A stretch of DNA of 64,000 nucleotides from Nesterenkonia cremea (GTDB lineage Bacteria; Actinomycetota; Actinomycetes; Actinomycetales; Micrococcaceae): NCBI RefSeq assembly GCF_014642675.1, contig NZ_BMIS01000003.1:1-64000 (forward strand), given 5' to 3'. Positions within the stretch are counted from its first letter, which is position 1. Every line of letters begins with the position of its first letter. The notes beneath the pieces are model-generated. The model made no database searches. It saw only the letters and a list, made by a program, of their open reading frames with translations, and had not been told where the DNA came from. Made by a program: the position numbers and the translations under genes. Of this stretch, positions 53,853-62,917 are shown one piece after another.

Positions 53853-54695
53853 TCAGGAACCGACGCGGAAGCGTGCGAAGGCCTTTGCGGCGACGCCGGC
53901 GGCCTCGAGCACCTGCGCCACGGACTGCTTGGGGTCCTTGGCGAAGGGCTGGTCGACCAGCACGTGCTCCTTGAAGTAGGCGTTGGTGCGGCCCTCGACG
54001 ATCTTGGGGATAGCCTGCTCCGGCTTGTTCTCGGCGCGGGCGGTCTCCTCTGCGATGCGGCGCTCGTTGGCCACGGTCTCCTCAGGGACCTCGTCGCGGA
54101 CGAGGAAGGACGGAGCGATCGCTGCGGCGTGCACGGCGACGTCGTGGGCTGCGGTCTTCGCATCCTCGGAGTCACCGTCGACAGCGAACAGGACGCCGAC
54201 CTGAGCCGGCAGGTCCTTGGAGGTCTTGTGCAGGTAGGCGTCCACGAAGGCGCCCTCGACCTTGGCCAGGCGCCGCACGACGATCTTCTCGCCGAGCACA
54301 GCACCGCCCTCCTCCGTCACGTAGTCGCTGACCGTCTTGCCCTCGATGTCTGCCTCGAGCAGAGCCTCGACGGAGTCGAGGTCGTTGGAGACAGCCACCT
54401 CGAGGACCTTCTCCGCCAGGCCGACGAACTTGTCGGACTTGGCGACGAAGTCGGTCTCTGCGTTGACCTCGAGCAGGTAGCCCTTGGTGCCGTCGACGAC
54501 CTTGGCGAGCACGAGGCCCTCAGCGGCCGAACGGCCCTCACGCTTCGCAGCGCCCTTGAGGCCCTTGATGCGGATGGCCTCGATGGCCTTCTCGAAATCG
54601 CCGTCAGCCTCGTCCAGAGCCTTCTTGACGTCCATCATGCCGGCGCCGGTGCGCTCACGCAGGGCCTTGATGTCAGCGGCGGTGTAGTTCGCCAT
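53853..54695 (-). CDS. tsf: Elongation factor Ts
   Basis: The protein has 280 residues. It recycles EF-Tu. ADIKALRERTGAGMMDVKKALDEADGDFEKAIEAIRIKG at the start and EVNAETDFVAKSDKF in the first core domain are diagnostic. GGAAAGGAAG upstream of ATG 54695. It follows rpsB by 33 bp. Confidence 0.98.
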   Translation of the reverse strand: MANYTAADIKALRERTGAGMMDVKKALDEADGDFEKAIEAIRIKGLKGAAKREGRSAAEGLVLAKVVDGTKGYLLEVNAETDFVAKSDKFVGLAEKVLEVAVSNDLDSVEALLEADIEGKTVSDYVTEEGGAVLGEKIVVRRLAKVEGAFVDAYLHKTSKDLPAQVGVLFAVDGDSEDAKTAAHDVAVHAAAIAPSFLVRDEVPEETVANERRIAEETARAENKPEQAIPKIVEGRTNAYFKEHVLVDQPFAKDPKQSVAQVLEAAGVAAKAFARFRVGS

Positions 54696-54728
54696 AGAAA
54701 CGAGCTTCCTTTCCTGGGATTGAGTCGC

Positions 54729-55577
54729 TTACTTGGCTTCTTCAGCCGGAGCGTCGGTGGACTCTGCGGAGGCCTCAGCGGGCTCCTCAGTGGTGGTGGC
54801 CTGCTCGGTGGCGTGCTGCTCGAGCAGCTCGCGCTCCCACTCGGCCATGGGCTCAGCAGCCTGACCGGAACCGCCGCCGCGCTTCTCCTCGCGGGCGATG
54901 AGCCCGTCAGCCACAGCGTCGGCGACCACGCGGGTCAGCAGGTCGACGGAGCGGATGGCGTCGTCGTTGCCCGGGATCGGGTAGGTGACCTCGTCCGGGT
55001 CGCAGTTGGTGTCGAGGATGGCGATGACCGGGATGCCCAGCTTCTTGGCCTCGTCGACTGCCAGGTGCTCCTTCTTGGTGTCGACGACCCAGATGGCCGA
55101 AGGAGTCTTGTTGAGGTTGCGGATGCCGCCCAGGTTGGCCTGCAGCTTGTCCAGCTCGCGGCGGAGCAGCAGCAGCTCCTTCTTGGTGTGGCCCGAGCCT
55201 GCGACGTCGTCGAAGTCGATCTCCTCGAGCTCCTTCATGCGCTGGACGCGCTTGGAGACCGTGGCGAAGTTGGTCAGCATGCCGCCGAGCCAACGGTGGT
55301 TGACGTAGGGCTGACCGACGCGGGTGGCCTGCTCAGCGATGGCCTCCTGGGCCTGCTTCTTGGTGCCGACGAACAGAATGGTGCCGCCGTGGGCGACAGT
55401 CTGCTTGACGAAGTCGTAGGCGCGGTCGATGTAGGACAGCGACTGCTGGAGGTCGATGATGTAGATGCCGTTGCGCTCGGTGAAGATGTAGCGCTTCATC
55501 TTCGGGTTCCAGCGACGGGTCTGGTGGCCGAAGTGCACACCGCTGTCGAGCAGCTGGCGCATAGTGACGACTGGCAT
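54729..55577 (-). CDS. rpsB: 30S ribosomal protein S2
   Basis: The protein has 282 residues from ATG 55577 (AAGGA 7 nt upstream); an ATG at 55610 is unlikely. [42 protein letters not shown] and [28 protein letters not shown] are signature stretches. The last 45 residues form an acidic Ala/Glu tail common in actinobacteria. Confidence 0.98.
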   Translation of the reverse strand: MPVVTMRQLLDSGVHFGHQTRRWNPKMKRYIFTERNGIYIIDLQQSLSYIDRAYDFVKQTVAHGGTILFVGTKKQAQEAIAEQATRVGQPYVNHRWLGGMLTNFATVSKRVQRMKELEEIDFDDVAGSGHTKKELLLLRRELDKLQANLGGIRNLNKTPSAIWVVDTKKEHLAVDEAKKLGIPVIAILDTNCDPDEVTYPIPGNDDAIRSVDLLTRVVADAVADGLIAREEKRGGGSGQAAEPMAEWERELLEQHATEQATTTEEPAEASAESTDAPAEEAK

Positions 55578-56065
55578 TGTCTGTTCCTTTCGGTGCCGAG
55601 CTTCGAACATGAGTGATCAGCCCATGCAGCATCGGCGTGGTGTATCGGTTGTTCATCTGTGGTCCGGTTCTCCCGGACTCCTGGCAGAGGAGGGATCTTC
55701 TCCCGGTCCCGCCGCACAGCTCCGCCCAACCATGATCGGGAGGAGGGAGTGCGGACCGATGGGGCCGGCCTTCAGCATCCTTCGAGGACGCTTCGAGCAG
55801 CCTCTGCGCGTAGTCAGTCGAATGCCTCGGCCTGTGCGAACTGAATTCCCATATGGGCAGGACGAAAGAGCGTCAGCTTCAACTGCTGGATTCAGTGTAC
55901 CCGAAGACGGGGCGTTTCGCGGCCTCGGCGGAGGGGCTCCTCCGCGCTCACCGTGCCTGAAGATTCCTCCACAGAATAGGGCACCGGGGACGACGCCGCG
56001 CGCGGGAGTCCACAGAACGCGAGGGAGTTCTCAGATCGGCGCGGAGACAGGCCGAGGCTGGGGCC
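55578..56065 (-). other. 488-bp upstream region of rpsB, shared with the divergent M23 gene
   Basis: No gene was seen here. On the minus strand TACACT (complement of 55894-55899) is a possible -10 for rpsB, which would give a leader of about 310 nt. The perfect palindrome CCCATATGGG lies at 55848-55857. The direct repeat CTTCGAG occurs twice near 55780-55797. A long rpsB leader could hold an S2-responsive element, but I see no clear known structure. Confidence 0.45.
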
Positions 56066-56710
56066 ATGGGACCTGATACAGAGGATCTGCGACCCCCACT
56101 CTCGCTGCCGCGCCCACGCCGCGTGGCCCTGCTGCTCGGCCTGCTCTGTGCGCTGCTGAGCGTCTCCGGCTCTGCCGCACCCAGCGCCTGGGCGGAACCC
56201 GCGGCACCTGCGGGGGTGCCCGCGGGCGAAGCCGGGGTGAGTGCAGACGAAGTGTCCGTGGGCGAGGGAGAGGCCCTGGGCGACTGGAAGCTCCCGACAC
56301 CGACCGGCACCCCGGATGTGCTCCGCCCTTTCTCCGCTCCCCCGGCACCCTGGGCGGCCGGGCACCGCGGAGCTGATCTGGGGACGGGGTCGGCCGGAGC
56401 CTCGATCCGCAGCCCGGCAGACGGGACGGTGAACTTCACCGGCGTGGTGGTGGACCGGGTGGTGCTCTCCATCGACCACGGCTCCGGCTATGTGAGCTCC
56501 TTCGAGCCGGTGAGCTCAGAGCTGGAGATCGGCGATCCGGTGGGCGCCGGTGAGGTGATCGGCCAGCTGGAGAGCTACGAGGACGGCAGCGGTCACTGCG
56601 ATCAGCCCTGCCTGCACTGGGGCGTCCGGCACCACGGCGAATACATCAACCCCTTGCTCATGCTCGGCGACCTCGAACCCTCAGTCCTGCTGCCCCTGCG
56701 TGACCCGTGA
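56066..56710 (+). CDS. M23 (LytM-type) peptidase, secreted
   Basis: The protein has 214 residues. A signal peptide covers about 1-43 (RRVALLLGLLCALLSVSGSAAPSAWA). The M23 domain (about 85-205) has GHRGADLG, with the zinc His and Asp, and CLHWGVRHHGEYINPL, with the H-x-G active-site strand; the middle H-x-H position reads DHGSGY. It may cut or bind peptidoglycan. From 56351 onward it is nearly identical to the broken copy at 58560-58925, with 3 mismatches over about 300 bp, after which the tails differ (LGDLEP.. versus IGALEP..). Confidence 0.9.
   Translation: MGPDTEDLRPPLSLPRPRRVALLLGLLCALLSVSGSAAPSAWAEPAAPAGVPAGEAGVSADEVSVGEGEALGDWKLPTPTGTPDVLRPFSAPPAPWAAGHRGADLGTGSAGASIRSPADGTVNFTGVVVDRVVLSIDHGSGYVSSFEPVSSELEIGDPVGAGEVIGQLESYEDGSGHCDQPCLHWGVRHHGEYINPLLMLGDLEPSVLLPLRDP
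56348..56652 (+). repeat. Duplicated M23 segment, copy 1
   Basis: This matches 58560-58864 at a constant offset of 2,212 bp with three mismatches. The two copies are direct repeats around hipBA. Confidence 0.95.
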
Positions 56711-56785
56711 GCGTTACGACTCAGGCCGCGGGATTCATGAGCCTGATCCATCAGGAGGGGATGGTTCCGCGGAGGGGACGGATAC

Positions 56786-58087
56786 TTACGTGCCGACTGC
56801 AGGACTTGCTGCAGAGATCCCGTCGAAGTCCCGATATTGGTTCTGCGCAACCTCACACATCCAAGCAAGCTTGTCGAGCAGTCGCCGACCCAGCTCATCG
56901 GCTGCGGGCGCCTCGGCTCGGATCGCGTCACTGACCGCGTCAGGGAGAATCGTGGCCAGCTCATAGACCCGAGCGCAGAGCGCCTTCGCATCGAGACCAG
57001 TCTCAGCAGCGAAACGTTCCCAGTGGCGAGGTTCGATCTTTCCGAACTGTGACTCTTTGCCGATCCTCATCGCCGCGAATCTCAGCCCTGTTTGCGTCGA
57101 TGAGTCGTAGGGATAACCGGAGGCGACGTCGTAGAGCGGTGCCAGCCTCACCTGATCGCCGGAGAGCATCACCCCGTAGTTCTTCGCATGAGCATCGGGG
57201 GCACCCAGGAGATAGTTCGCAATTAGGCCGTCCGTGAAGTGCTTGATATTGCGATCCCCACGATCTCCGGAGGTTTCGCGCAGCAGACGGACAATGTCAG
57301 CTGCCCGAGGCCCCCCGCTGGACTCGTACTTGTCTTTGGGAAAAACCGATAGCGCCTGACACATGTCCTCCTGATGGATGCGCACCAATCGCCCCTCAGG
57401 CGTCGTGCCGCGATCGTATCGCTTCACAATCAGAGCGGACTGGTCCTCGAACTCTCTGAAGTCCGTCTCAGCGACCGACAAGCCCGCTCTACGCAGAGCT
57501 GTCATCGAGATGTGCTCGTTGAGCGCCTGGTCGCGGAGGTCAGCTATGCCAGGCTTGATGATGTGGGTGGTAGGCTCAGCGCCGGTGACGCTGTAGAACC
57601 GGCCGTTCTCCTCGCGCACGGCAAACTTCGACTGTGCGCCGCCCAGGGACCAATGCTCTTGAGCGGCCACCCAGCTGGTGGCGACGCCGGGTTTGAACTC
57701 CCGCAGACGCTGACTGAGGTCGCGGTCTGACAGTTCGCGAAACTGGCCGCTGCCGGAGAGCACCTCATCACGACGACTAGGGTGGACGAACTGCACCGCC
57801 CCCGCACAGTCTTCTCCAATGTGGGTCAGCAGAGCGAATGGGTTAGCCCCAGATACGCCATACTTTGCCCCCATCGCTTCTCTGACGTCGACTCGATCCG
57901 GAAGAAGACCTTCGAGAAACGGTTTCACAGTCTTGTGGCCGTGGCTCTGGACAGCCGGCGGCATGGACAACGAGACCGGTGCTGGCGAGCTATCGCGCAG
58001 ATACTGCAGCCGATGGGCCCCACTACGGGTTTCCACCAGATCGGCAACATACTCGCTGTAGAGCAAGACATTGAGGACCTTGGTCAT
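56786..58087 (-). CDS. hipA: HipA-family toxin kinase
   Basis: The protein has 433 residues. HipA toxins are Ser/Thr kinases that phosphorylate glutamyl-tRNA synthetase or other targets to induce dormancy. N-terminal HipA_N features (LRDSSPAPVSLSMPP, VKPFLEGLLPD, FALLTHIGEDCAGAVQFV) are followed by the kinase core: SLGGAQSKFAVR (P-loop region), THIIKP, ALIVKRYDR, IHQEDMCQAL, NYLLGAPDAHAKNYGVM (catalytic loop with D and N) and LAPLYDVAS (metal-binding DxxS). All key residues appear intact. The stop-start overlap with the antitoxin is 4 bp. Base and codon use are less GC-biased than in neighbours. Confidence 0.95.
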   Translation of the reverse strand: MTKVLNVLLYSEYVADLVETRSGAHRLQYLRDSSPAPVSLSMPPAVQSHGHKTVKPFLEGLLPDRVDVREAMGAKYGVSGANPFALLTHIGEDCAGAVQFVHPSRRDEVLSGSGQFRELSDRDLSQRLREFKPGVATSWVAAQEHWSLGGAQSKFAVREENGRFYSVTGAEPTTHIIKPGIADLRDQALNEHISMTALRRAGLSVAETDFREFEDQSALIVKRYDRGTTPEGRLVRIHQEDMCQALSVFPKDKYESSGGPRAADIVRLLRETSGDRGDRNIKHFTDGLIANYLLGAPDAHAKNYGVMLSGDQVRLAPLYDVASGYPYDSSTQTGLRFAAMRIGKESQFGKIEPRHWERFAAETGLDAKALCARVYELATILPDAVSDAIRAEAPAADELGRRLLDKLAWMCEVAQNQYRDFDGISAASPAVGT

Positions 58088-58368
58088 GACTGCTGATCCA
58101 TGATCCGCAACGCGTCAGCCGCGTCCTGATTCGCTTGTGACGTGGAGTCCTCACCTGATGACCCGAGACCGAAACTGATGTTCAGTGCGCGCAGGGTGTC
58201 AAAGAGTTTGGTTGCATCGGGGGCCTGGGCCTCGCCATTCTCGACCGCAATCAGCCATCGCCGTGAGACGTTGGCTTCTCGACTAAGCTCCAACTGAGTC
58301 AGTCCCGCCGACCGCCGGGCGTCGCGGATCGCGAGGCCGAGTTCCCGCACGTTGTTCAGCTTTCTCAT
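58084..58368 (-). CDS. hipB: HipB-like XRE antitoxin
   Basis: The protein has 94 residues from ATG 58368; an upstream in-frame start would lie within the operator. A helix-turn-helix of the XRE type spans about 8-65 (LGLAIRDARRSAGLTQLELSREANVSRRWLIAVENG). It should neutralise HipA and repress the operon by binding the palindrome just upstream. The C-terminal 25 residues are hydrophilic. Confidence 0.93.
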   Translation of the reverse strand: MRKLNNVRELGLAIRDARRSAGLTQLELSREANVSRRWLIAVENGEAQAPDATKLFDTLRALNISFGLGSSGEDSTSQANQDAADALRIMDQQS

Positions 58369-58381
58369 GAAAGTAACCGTA

Positions 58382-58405
58382 CTTGCACATTCATGAATGT
58401 GCAAG
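58382..58405. promoter_or_regulatory. 24-bp perfect palindrome, hipBA operator
   Basis: The half-site CTTGCACATTCA and its exact reverse complement form a perfect palindrome 13 bp before hipB. A partial second site (ATTCATGCAAGTGC, 58414-58427) lies further upstream. This fits autoregulation by HipB with the HipA co-repressor. Confidence 0.85.
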
Positions 58406-58559
58406 ATAAGTAACATTCATGCAAGTGCACGATCGGTAACATCAACTCGTCATCACCACGGTCACCGTCACCCTTTGCTTCTGACACAGATTAGACCAGA
58501 TCCCGGTTTGACCTGGACATCTACCGCACATGCCCATTAGTGCCCCATAGTGACGCTCC

Positions 58560-58925
58560 CCCTGGGCGGCCGGGCACCGCGGAGCTGATCTGGGGACGGG
58601 GTCGGCCGGAGCCTCGATCCGCAGCCCGGCAGACGGGACGGTGAGCTTCACCGGCGTGGTGGTGGACCGGGTGGTGCTCTCCATCGACCACGGCTCCGGC
58701 TATGTGAGCTCCTTCGAGCCGGTGAGCTCAGAGCTGGAGATCGGCGATGCGGTGGGCGCCGGTGAGGTGATCGCCCAGCTGGAGAGCTACGAGGACGGCA
58801 GCGGTCACTGCGATCAGCCCTGCCTGCACTGGGGCGTCCGGCACCACGGCGAATACATCAACCCGCTGCTGATGATCGGAGCTCTGGAGCCCTCCGTCCT
58901 GCTGCCGCTGAACGGAGGTGAGTGA
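58560..58925 (+). pseudogene. Truncated second copy of the M23 peptidase gene
   Basis: It encodes the M23 core from about WAAGHRGADLG to ...LEPSVLLPLNGGE but lacks the signal peptide and start, and an in-frame TGA lies just upstream (58551-58553). The first 305 bp match 56348-56652 with three mismatches; the last 60 bp are only about 70 percent alike. It lies on the far side of hipBA, so the element sits between two copies. Confidence 0.9.
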
Positions 58926-59065
58926 TCCTTGGATCAACAGAGGCTGATCGATGAAGACACCCGCCACGCTGTACGGAACGACAGTGGATGCTTCCCTCAG
59001 AGAAGCCTCCAGAGAACGAGAAGGCCTGCATGGGGAGTGTGGACGCCCACCCCAGGGCACTCCGC

Positions 59066-59566
59066 CTACGTGGCGGAGCCGATGCGCTTCTCCCAGAGGA
59101 CCACTTCGTTGAGGTCGCCGACCTGGCGCCGACCGCAGCCCCGGAAGCCCAGAGACTCGTAATAGCTGAGCAGCTCACGATTTGAGGCCGCGCTGTCCAG
59201 ACGGAGCCTGCTCTTCCCCTCCAGGACTGCCAGACGCCCCGCCCAGTCGAGCAGCTCGGCGCCATAGCCGCGACCGGCATGGCCCAGGTCCACCATGAGT
59301 CCATGTACGTAGACGGAAGACCCATCATCTGGTCCCCAGAAGTCCGGGTCGGACCATAGGATTCGAAGCCCAGCGATCACGGTTCGATGCTCATCGCGCA
59401 GAACATGCCACTCTCCACGCTCCACCTGGCGCTCGATGACGCTGGCCGAAACCTCCCCGGGGCGCCACTGCTCAATGCCCTTCTCAGCCATCCAGTCCTC
59501 GCGCTGACGCCTCAACGACCAGATGCCTTCGACATCGCGCAGCTCAGCCGGGATCGGTTCCAGCAC
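59066..59566 (-). CDS. GNAT family N-acetyltransferase
   Basis: The protein has 166 residues, with a GTG start 7 nt after GGAGG. IWSLRRQREDWMAEKGIEQW at the start, VHGLMVDLGHAGRGYGAELLDWA (acetyl-CoA loop) and RLDSAASNRELLSYYESLGFRGCG fit the family. The substrate is unknown. Confidence 0.9.
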   Translation of the reverse strand: MLEPIPAELRDVEGIWSLRRQREDWMAEKGIEQWRPGEVSASVIERQVERGEWHVLRDEHRTVIAGLRILWSDPDFWGPDDGSSVYVHGLMVDLGHAGRGYGAELLDWAGRLAVLEGKSRLRLDSAASNRELLSYYESLGFRGCGRRQVGDLNEVVLWEKRIGSAT

Positions 59567-59631
59567 GTCGCCACCTCCATGAGCAGGGCCATCCTCGTGT
59601 CAGCTCCAGCCTACGTGCCCCACAGAGAGAA

Positions 59632-59659
59632 GGCCCTGGGATCAGGCAATCCCAGGGCC
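59632..59659 (-). terminator. Terminator after the glycerophosphodiesterase gene
   Basis: GGCCCTGGGAT (59632-59642) pairs perfectly with ATCCCAGGGCC (59649-59659) around a 6-nt loop; on the minus strand it is followed by TTCTCTCTGT. It lies 17 bp after the stop. Confidence 0.85.
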
Positions 59660-59675
59660 ACACTTGACCCCGTGA

Positions 59676-60581
59676 TCAGCTCTGCGGCTGCGGCGGGTGG
59701 ATCTGGCTGGCGTTCCACCAGATCAGGTCGATCGGATAGTCGGTGATGATCGCCTCCACACCGATCTCGGTGAGAGCCTCCCATTCTTCCTCATCGTTGA
59801 CCGTCCAGACATAGGCCTGCAGTCCGGCCTCATTCGCCTGCTGGACCCACTCGGGGTTCTCCAACACATCAGCCACCGGAGGGTTGTAGCCGATGGCACC
59901 CAGCGCGTGGGCGGTCTCGATGGCATCCGGGGTGATGTTGCCCAGCACCATGCGCGGCACCTGCGGCAGCTCCTGCTGCAGGCTCTCCATAGTGGTCAGG
60001 TCGAAGCTCTGGACGATGATCTGGTCCTCCACCCCGTACTTCTGGATCAGAGCAGCGCTGGCGGCGACCTCCTGCGGACCCCAGTCGTCCTTGTACTCCA
60101 GCAGCATCTGCGCTCCGGTCTGTTGCATATAGGCCAGCACTTCCCTCAGGTGAGGCACTTCGGTGCCGACGTAGGCCGGGCCTAGCCAGGAGCCGGCGTC
60201 GAGGGTTCTGACATACTCGTAGTCCAGTTCACGGATGTCGCCGGTGCCGTCAGTGGTGCGCTCCACCGTCTCATCGTGCATGGCCACGATCTCGCCGTCG
60301 GCGGTGTGGTTGATGTCGATCTCGAAGTACTCGGCACCGCTGGCCACCGAGGAGGCGATGGCCGGCATCGTGTTCTCCGGGGCGATGCCGGAGCTGCCCC
60401 GATGACCGATCACAGCTGCCGGATCACCCGGCTGGTTGAAGCCGTACTCGTCGTCTGTCCCGGCAGTGGCTGTCATGTCCGTCTGCGATGCAGCCTGTGC
60501 CGGCTGGGTGAGTGCAGCGATGAACGCTGCTCCCACCACTGTTGCATACCCATGCTTCCTGAATCGGCGGATGATGCTCAT
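59676..60581 (-). CDS. Secreted glycerophosphodiester phosphodiesterase
   Basis: The protein has 301 residues. A signal peptide (RRFRKHGYATVVGAAFIAALTQPAQA) covers about 4-30. GDPD motifs: VIGHRGSSGIAPENTMPAI with the catalytic HR, EIDINHTADGEIVAMHDETVERTTDGTG with the second His and metal ligands, then LLEYKDDW. It frees glycerol 3-phosphate from deacylated phospholipids or teichoic-acid-like polymers outside the cell. AAGGGG precedes ATG 60581. Confidence 0.94.
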   Translation of the reverse strand: MSIIRRFRKHGYATVVGAAFIAALTQPAQAASQTDMTATAGTDDEYGFNQPGDPAAVIGHRGSSGIAPENTMPAIASSVASGAEYFEIDINHTADGEIVAMHDETVERTTDGTGDIRELDYEYVRTLDAGSWLGPAYVGTEVPHLREVLAYMQQTGAQMLLEYKDDWGPQEVAASAALIQKYGVEDQIIVQSFDLTTMESLQQELPQVPRMVLGNITPDAIETAHALGAIGYNPPVADVLENPEWVQQANEAGLQAYVWTVNDEEEWEALTEIGVEAIITDYPIDLIWWNASQIHPPQPQS

Positions 60582-60740
60582 GCGGCCCCTTTCGGAACGT
60601 CGTGTGCAGCTCGTGGCGAGGTGTTCGCCATGAGCTACTCCACCGAGCTCAGTTCAACCGCCGGGAACCTCTCCGTGACCAACACACGACGATGCCGTGT
60701 CCACTGGACAAACCCAGTCGCTGCTCCCTCACGGAACCTG

Positions 60741-61859
60741 TCAGGACCGCTCCACCACCAATCGCCGGGACAGCTCCAGAAGGCGCTGCGCCGAGCCCTC
60801 CCAGCTGAAGTCCGAAGCCCTGTCCCGCGCCACCTGCGAGGACGCCTCGAACACCTGCGGATCCTCCAGCCAGCGCACCGCCTGCGCGAAGGCCTCAGGG
60901 GCATCCATCCCTACCAGCTGAGCACCGCGTGCCGCAGAACCTCCCGCCGAAGCCGCCGATCCCGCGATCTCCCCGAAGATCGGCAGATCGCTGAGCACCA
61001 CCGGAGTCCCATGGGACATGGCTTCCACCACCGGCAGGCCGAAGCCCTCCGCCCGGGAGAGCGTCACCAGGGCCGCACTCCGGCGCAGCAGCTCCCGGTA
61101 GTCCTCCTCCGCGATGCCGTCGTGGAAGGTCAGCTGGGCCGGCCGCTCGGCCAGCGCGCTCAGCTCCGCCCGGCGCCCCGGTTCAACGGGACTGCACAGA
61201 TGCAGGGTATAGCCGGGCAGACGGTTTATCCCACGGATCAGACCCTCCACGTTCTTGTACTCCATGAAGGAGCCCATATAGACCAGCTCCTGGGCCGCCC
61301 CCTCCGCCGGATCCCGGGGCTGTTCCACCGGCTGAGCCGCATTGGAGATGATCTCCACGGGCCGCCGGGTCAGCCGGTGCTGAGCCATCAGGGTCCGGGT
61401 GGTCTCCGAGACGGTGGCCACGGCATCGGCCTGATTGAGCACCACGCGCTGGGGCAGATAGCTCAGGTGATAGAGCCGCCACCCCGCCCGCACCGGAGCA
61501 GGCAGGTTCCGGGGCGGGGTCCGGTGCTGGTAGTAGATCAGGTCGTGCAGGGTCAGCACCAACGGGTAACGCCGGCCCACGCTCCCCATGGTCTGCATGG
61601 GCGAGAAGACGACGTGGGGCCGGTGCGGGTTGATCTGCCGGGCCACCAGCGGCTCCAGCGCCGAGGTCGGTGAGCTGATCTGCAGATGCGGCAGGTCCGG
61701 CAGCAGGTTCAGCTGCTCCGGATCGCTGATCAGCATGGTCACCTCGACGCCGTCCCGCTCCCCTGCCGCGGCCACCGCCTCCACCAGGCTGGCGGTGTAG
61801 CGGGAGATGCCGTCATGGACGCGGGTTCGGGTGTACCGGCAGTCGAAGAAGAGTCGCAC
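60741..61859 (-). CDS. Glycosyltransferase family 4-type (GT-B fold)
   Basis: The protein has 372 residues. The N-terminal part (LFFDCRYTRTRVHDGISRYTASLVEAV) and LVLTLHDLIYYQHR precede the Glycos_transf_1 domain with VYMGSFMEYKNVEGLI and ALVTLSRAEGFGLPVVEAMSHGTPVVLSDLP, the nucleotide-sugar site with its E-x7-E. There is no membrane anchor. An Ala/Gly/Ser stretch near 300 (SAASAGGSAARGAQ) interrupts the last conserved part. It diverges from the dehydrogenase operon across 21 bp. Confidence 0.92.
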   Translation of the reverse strand: MRLFFDCRYTRTRVHDGISRYTASLVEAVAAAGERDGVEVTMLISDPEQLNLLPDLPHLQISSPTSALEPLVARQINPHRPHVVFSPMQTMGSVGRRYPLVLTLHDLIYYQHRTPPRNLPAPVRAGWRLYHLSYLPQRVVLNQADAVATVSETTRTLMAQHRLTRRPVEIISNAAQPVEQPRDPAEGAAQELVYMGSFMEYKNVEGLIRGINRLPGYTLHLCSPVEPGRRAELSALAERPAQLTFHDGIAEEDYRELLRRSAALVTLSRAEGFGLPVVEAMSHGTPVVLSDLPIFGEIAGSAASAGGSAARGAQLVGMDAPEAFAQAVRWLEDPQVFEASSQVARDRASDFSWEGSAQRLLELSRRLVVERS

Positions 61860-61880
61860 AGCCCCATTCTTTCAGGCACT

Positions 61881-62879
61881 ATGAGCCCTATGGGTTCAGC
61901 GCGTGATGGATGGTCGAGGCAGTATTGGACTGACTCTCCCGGTCAGGGGCGCCTGCGCGAGGTTCCGCGCCCGGCTCCCGGGCCCGGCGAGGTCCTGGTG
62001 AAGACCACTGTCTCCGGGATCTCACGCGGCACCGAGACCCTGATCCACCGCGGCGGGGTCCCGCCGTCCATCACGCACCTCATGACCGCCCCGCTGCAGC
62101 TGGGCGAGCTGCCCTTCCCCGTCTCCCACGGCTATCTCAACGTGGGCACGGTGCTGGAGGGGCCCGAGGAGCTGTCCGGACGCCAGGTCTTCACCCTGGG
62201 CGGGCACCGCGACCACATCATCGCCGCACCCGAGGACTGTCACCCGCTCCCCGAGGGCTGCCCGCCCGAGCGCGCGCTGCTGGCCGGGGGCGCCGAAGTG
62301 GCACTCAACGGACTCTGGGAGGGCCAGGTGACAGTGGGTGACCGCGTCGCCGTCGTCGGGGCCGGAATGATCGGGCTGAGCACTGCCCTGCTGGCCGACC
62401 GATTCCCGCTGCAGCGCCTGCAGGTGGTGGAGACCTCCCCGCATCGCCGTGAGGCGGCCGCCGGGCTCGGGCTCGACGCTGTCTCACCTGATCAGGCCCA
62501 GCAGGACAACGACGTGGTCCTGCACAGCTCCGCCAGCTCCGCGGGGCTGCGCACCGCGCTGACCCTCACCGGCGACGACGGCGCCGTGGTGGAACAGTCC
62601 TGGTACGGCACCTCTGAGCAGCAGATCCCACTGGGCGCCGATTTCCACGCCCGGAGGCTGCGGCTCCTCTCCACCCAGGTGGGTGAGGTCCCCCTGCTGC
62701 GCCGGCACCGACGCAGCCGTGGCGATCGCCTGCGCACCGCCCTGGACCTGCTGGACCCGCGCTTCGACGCCCTGATCACCGGGCGCTCCCCGCTGGAGAA
62801 GTTGCCCCAGGTCATGGACGATCTGGCCGCCGGCGCGGACTGGACCCGGCAGACCATCTGCCATGTCATCGACCACTGA
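61881..62879 (+). CDS. Zinc-type medium-chain dehydrogenase
   Basis: The protein has 332 residues from ATG 61881; ATG 61890 is an alternative. GroES-like N-terminal part (PRPAPGPGEVLVKTTVSGISRGTE) and a Rossmann part with VAVVGAGMIGLSTALLA. Typical catalytic zinc ligands (GHE.. and Cys) are not obvious: SRGTETLIH replaces the usual C.GD stretch, as in a known subgroup annotated 'zinc-binding alcohol dehydrogenase'. It precedes the pterin-synthase homologue by 38 bp. Confidence 0.85.
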   Translation: MSPMGSARDGWSRQYWTDSPGQGRLREVPRPAPGPGEVLVKTTVSGISRGTETLIHRGGVPPSITHLMTAPLQLGELPFPVSHGYLNVGTVLEGPEELSGRQVFTLGGHRDHIIAAPEDCHPLPEGCPPERALLAGGAEVALNGLWEGQVTVGDRVAVVGAGMIGLSTALLADRFPLQRLQVVETSPHRREAAAGLGLDAVSPDQAQQDNDVVLHSSASSAGLRTALTLTGDDGAVVEQSWYGTSEQQIPLGADFHARRLRLLSTQVGEVPLLRRHRRSRGDRLRTALDLLDPRFDALITGRSPLEKLPQVMDDLAAGADWTRQTICHVIDH

Positions 62880-62917
62880 ACCTGCCCGCTGAAACCCCAC
62901 CTGCTGAAAGGACCCCG

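Noticed and set aside
55848..55857. CCCATATGGG palindrome upstream of rpsB
   Set aside because: Only 10 bp and isolated; no second site or regulator context.
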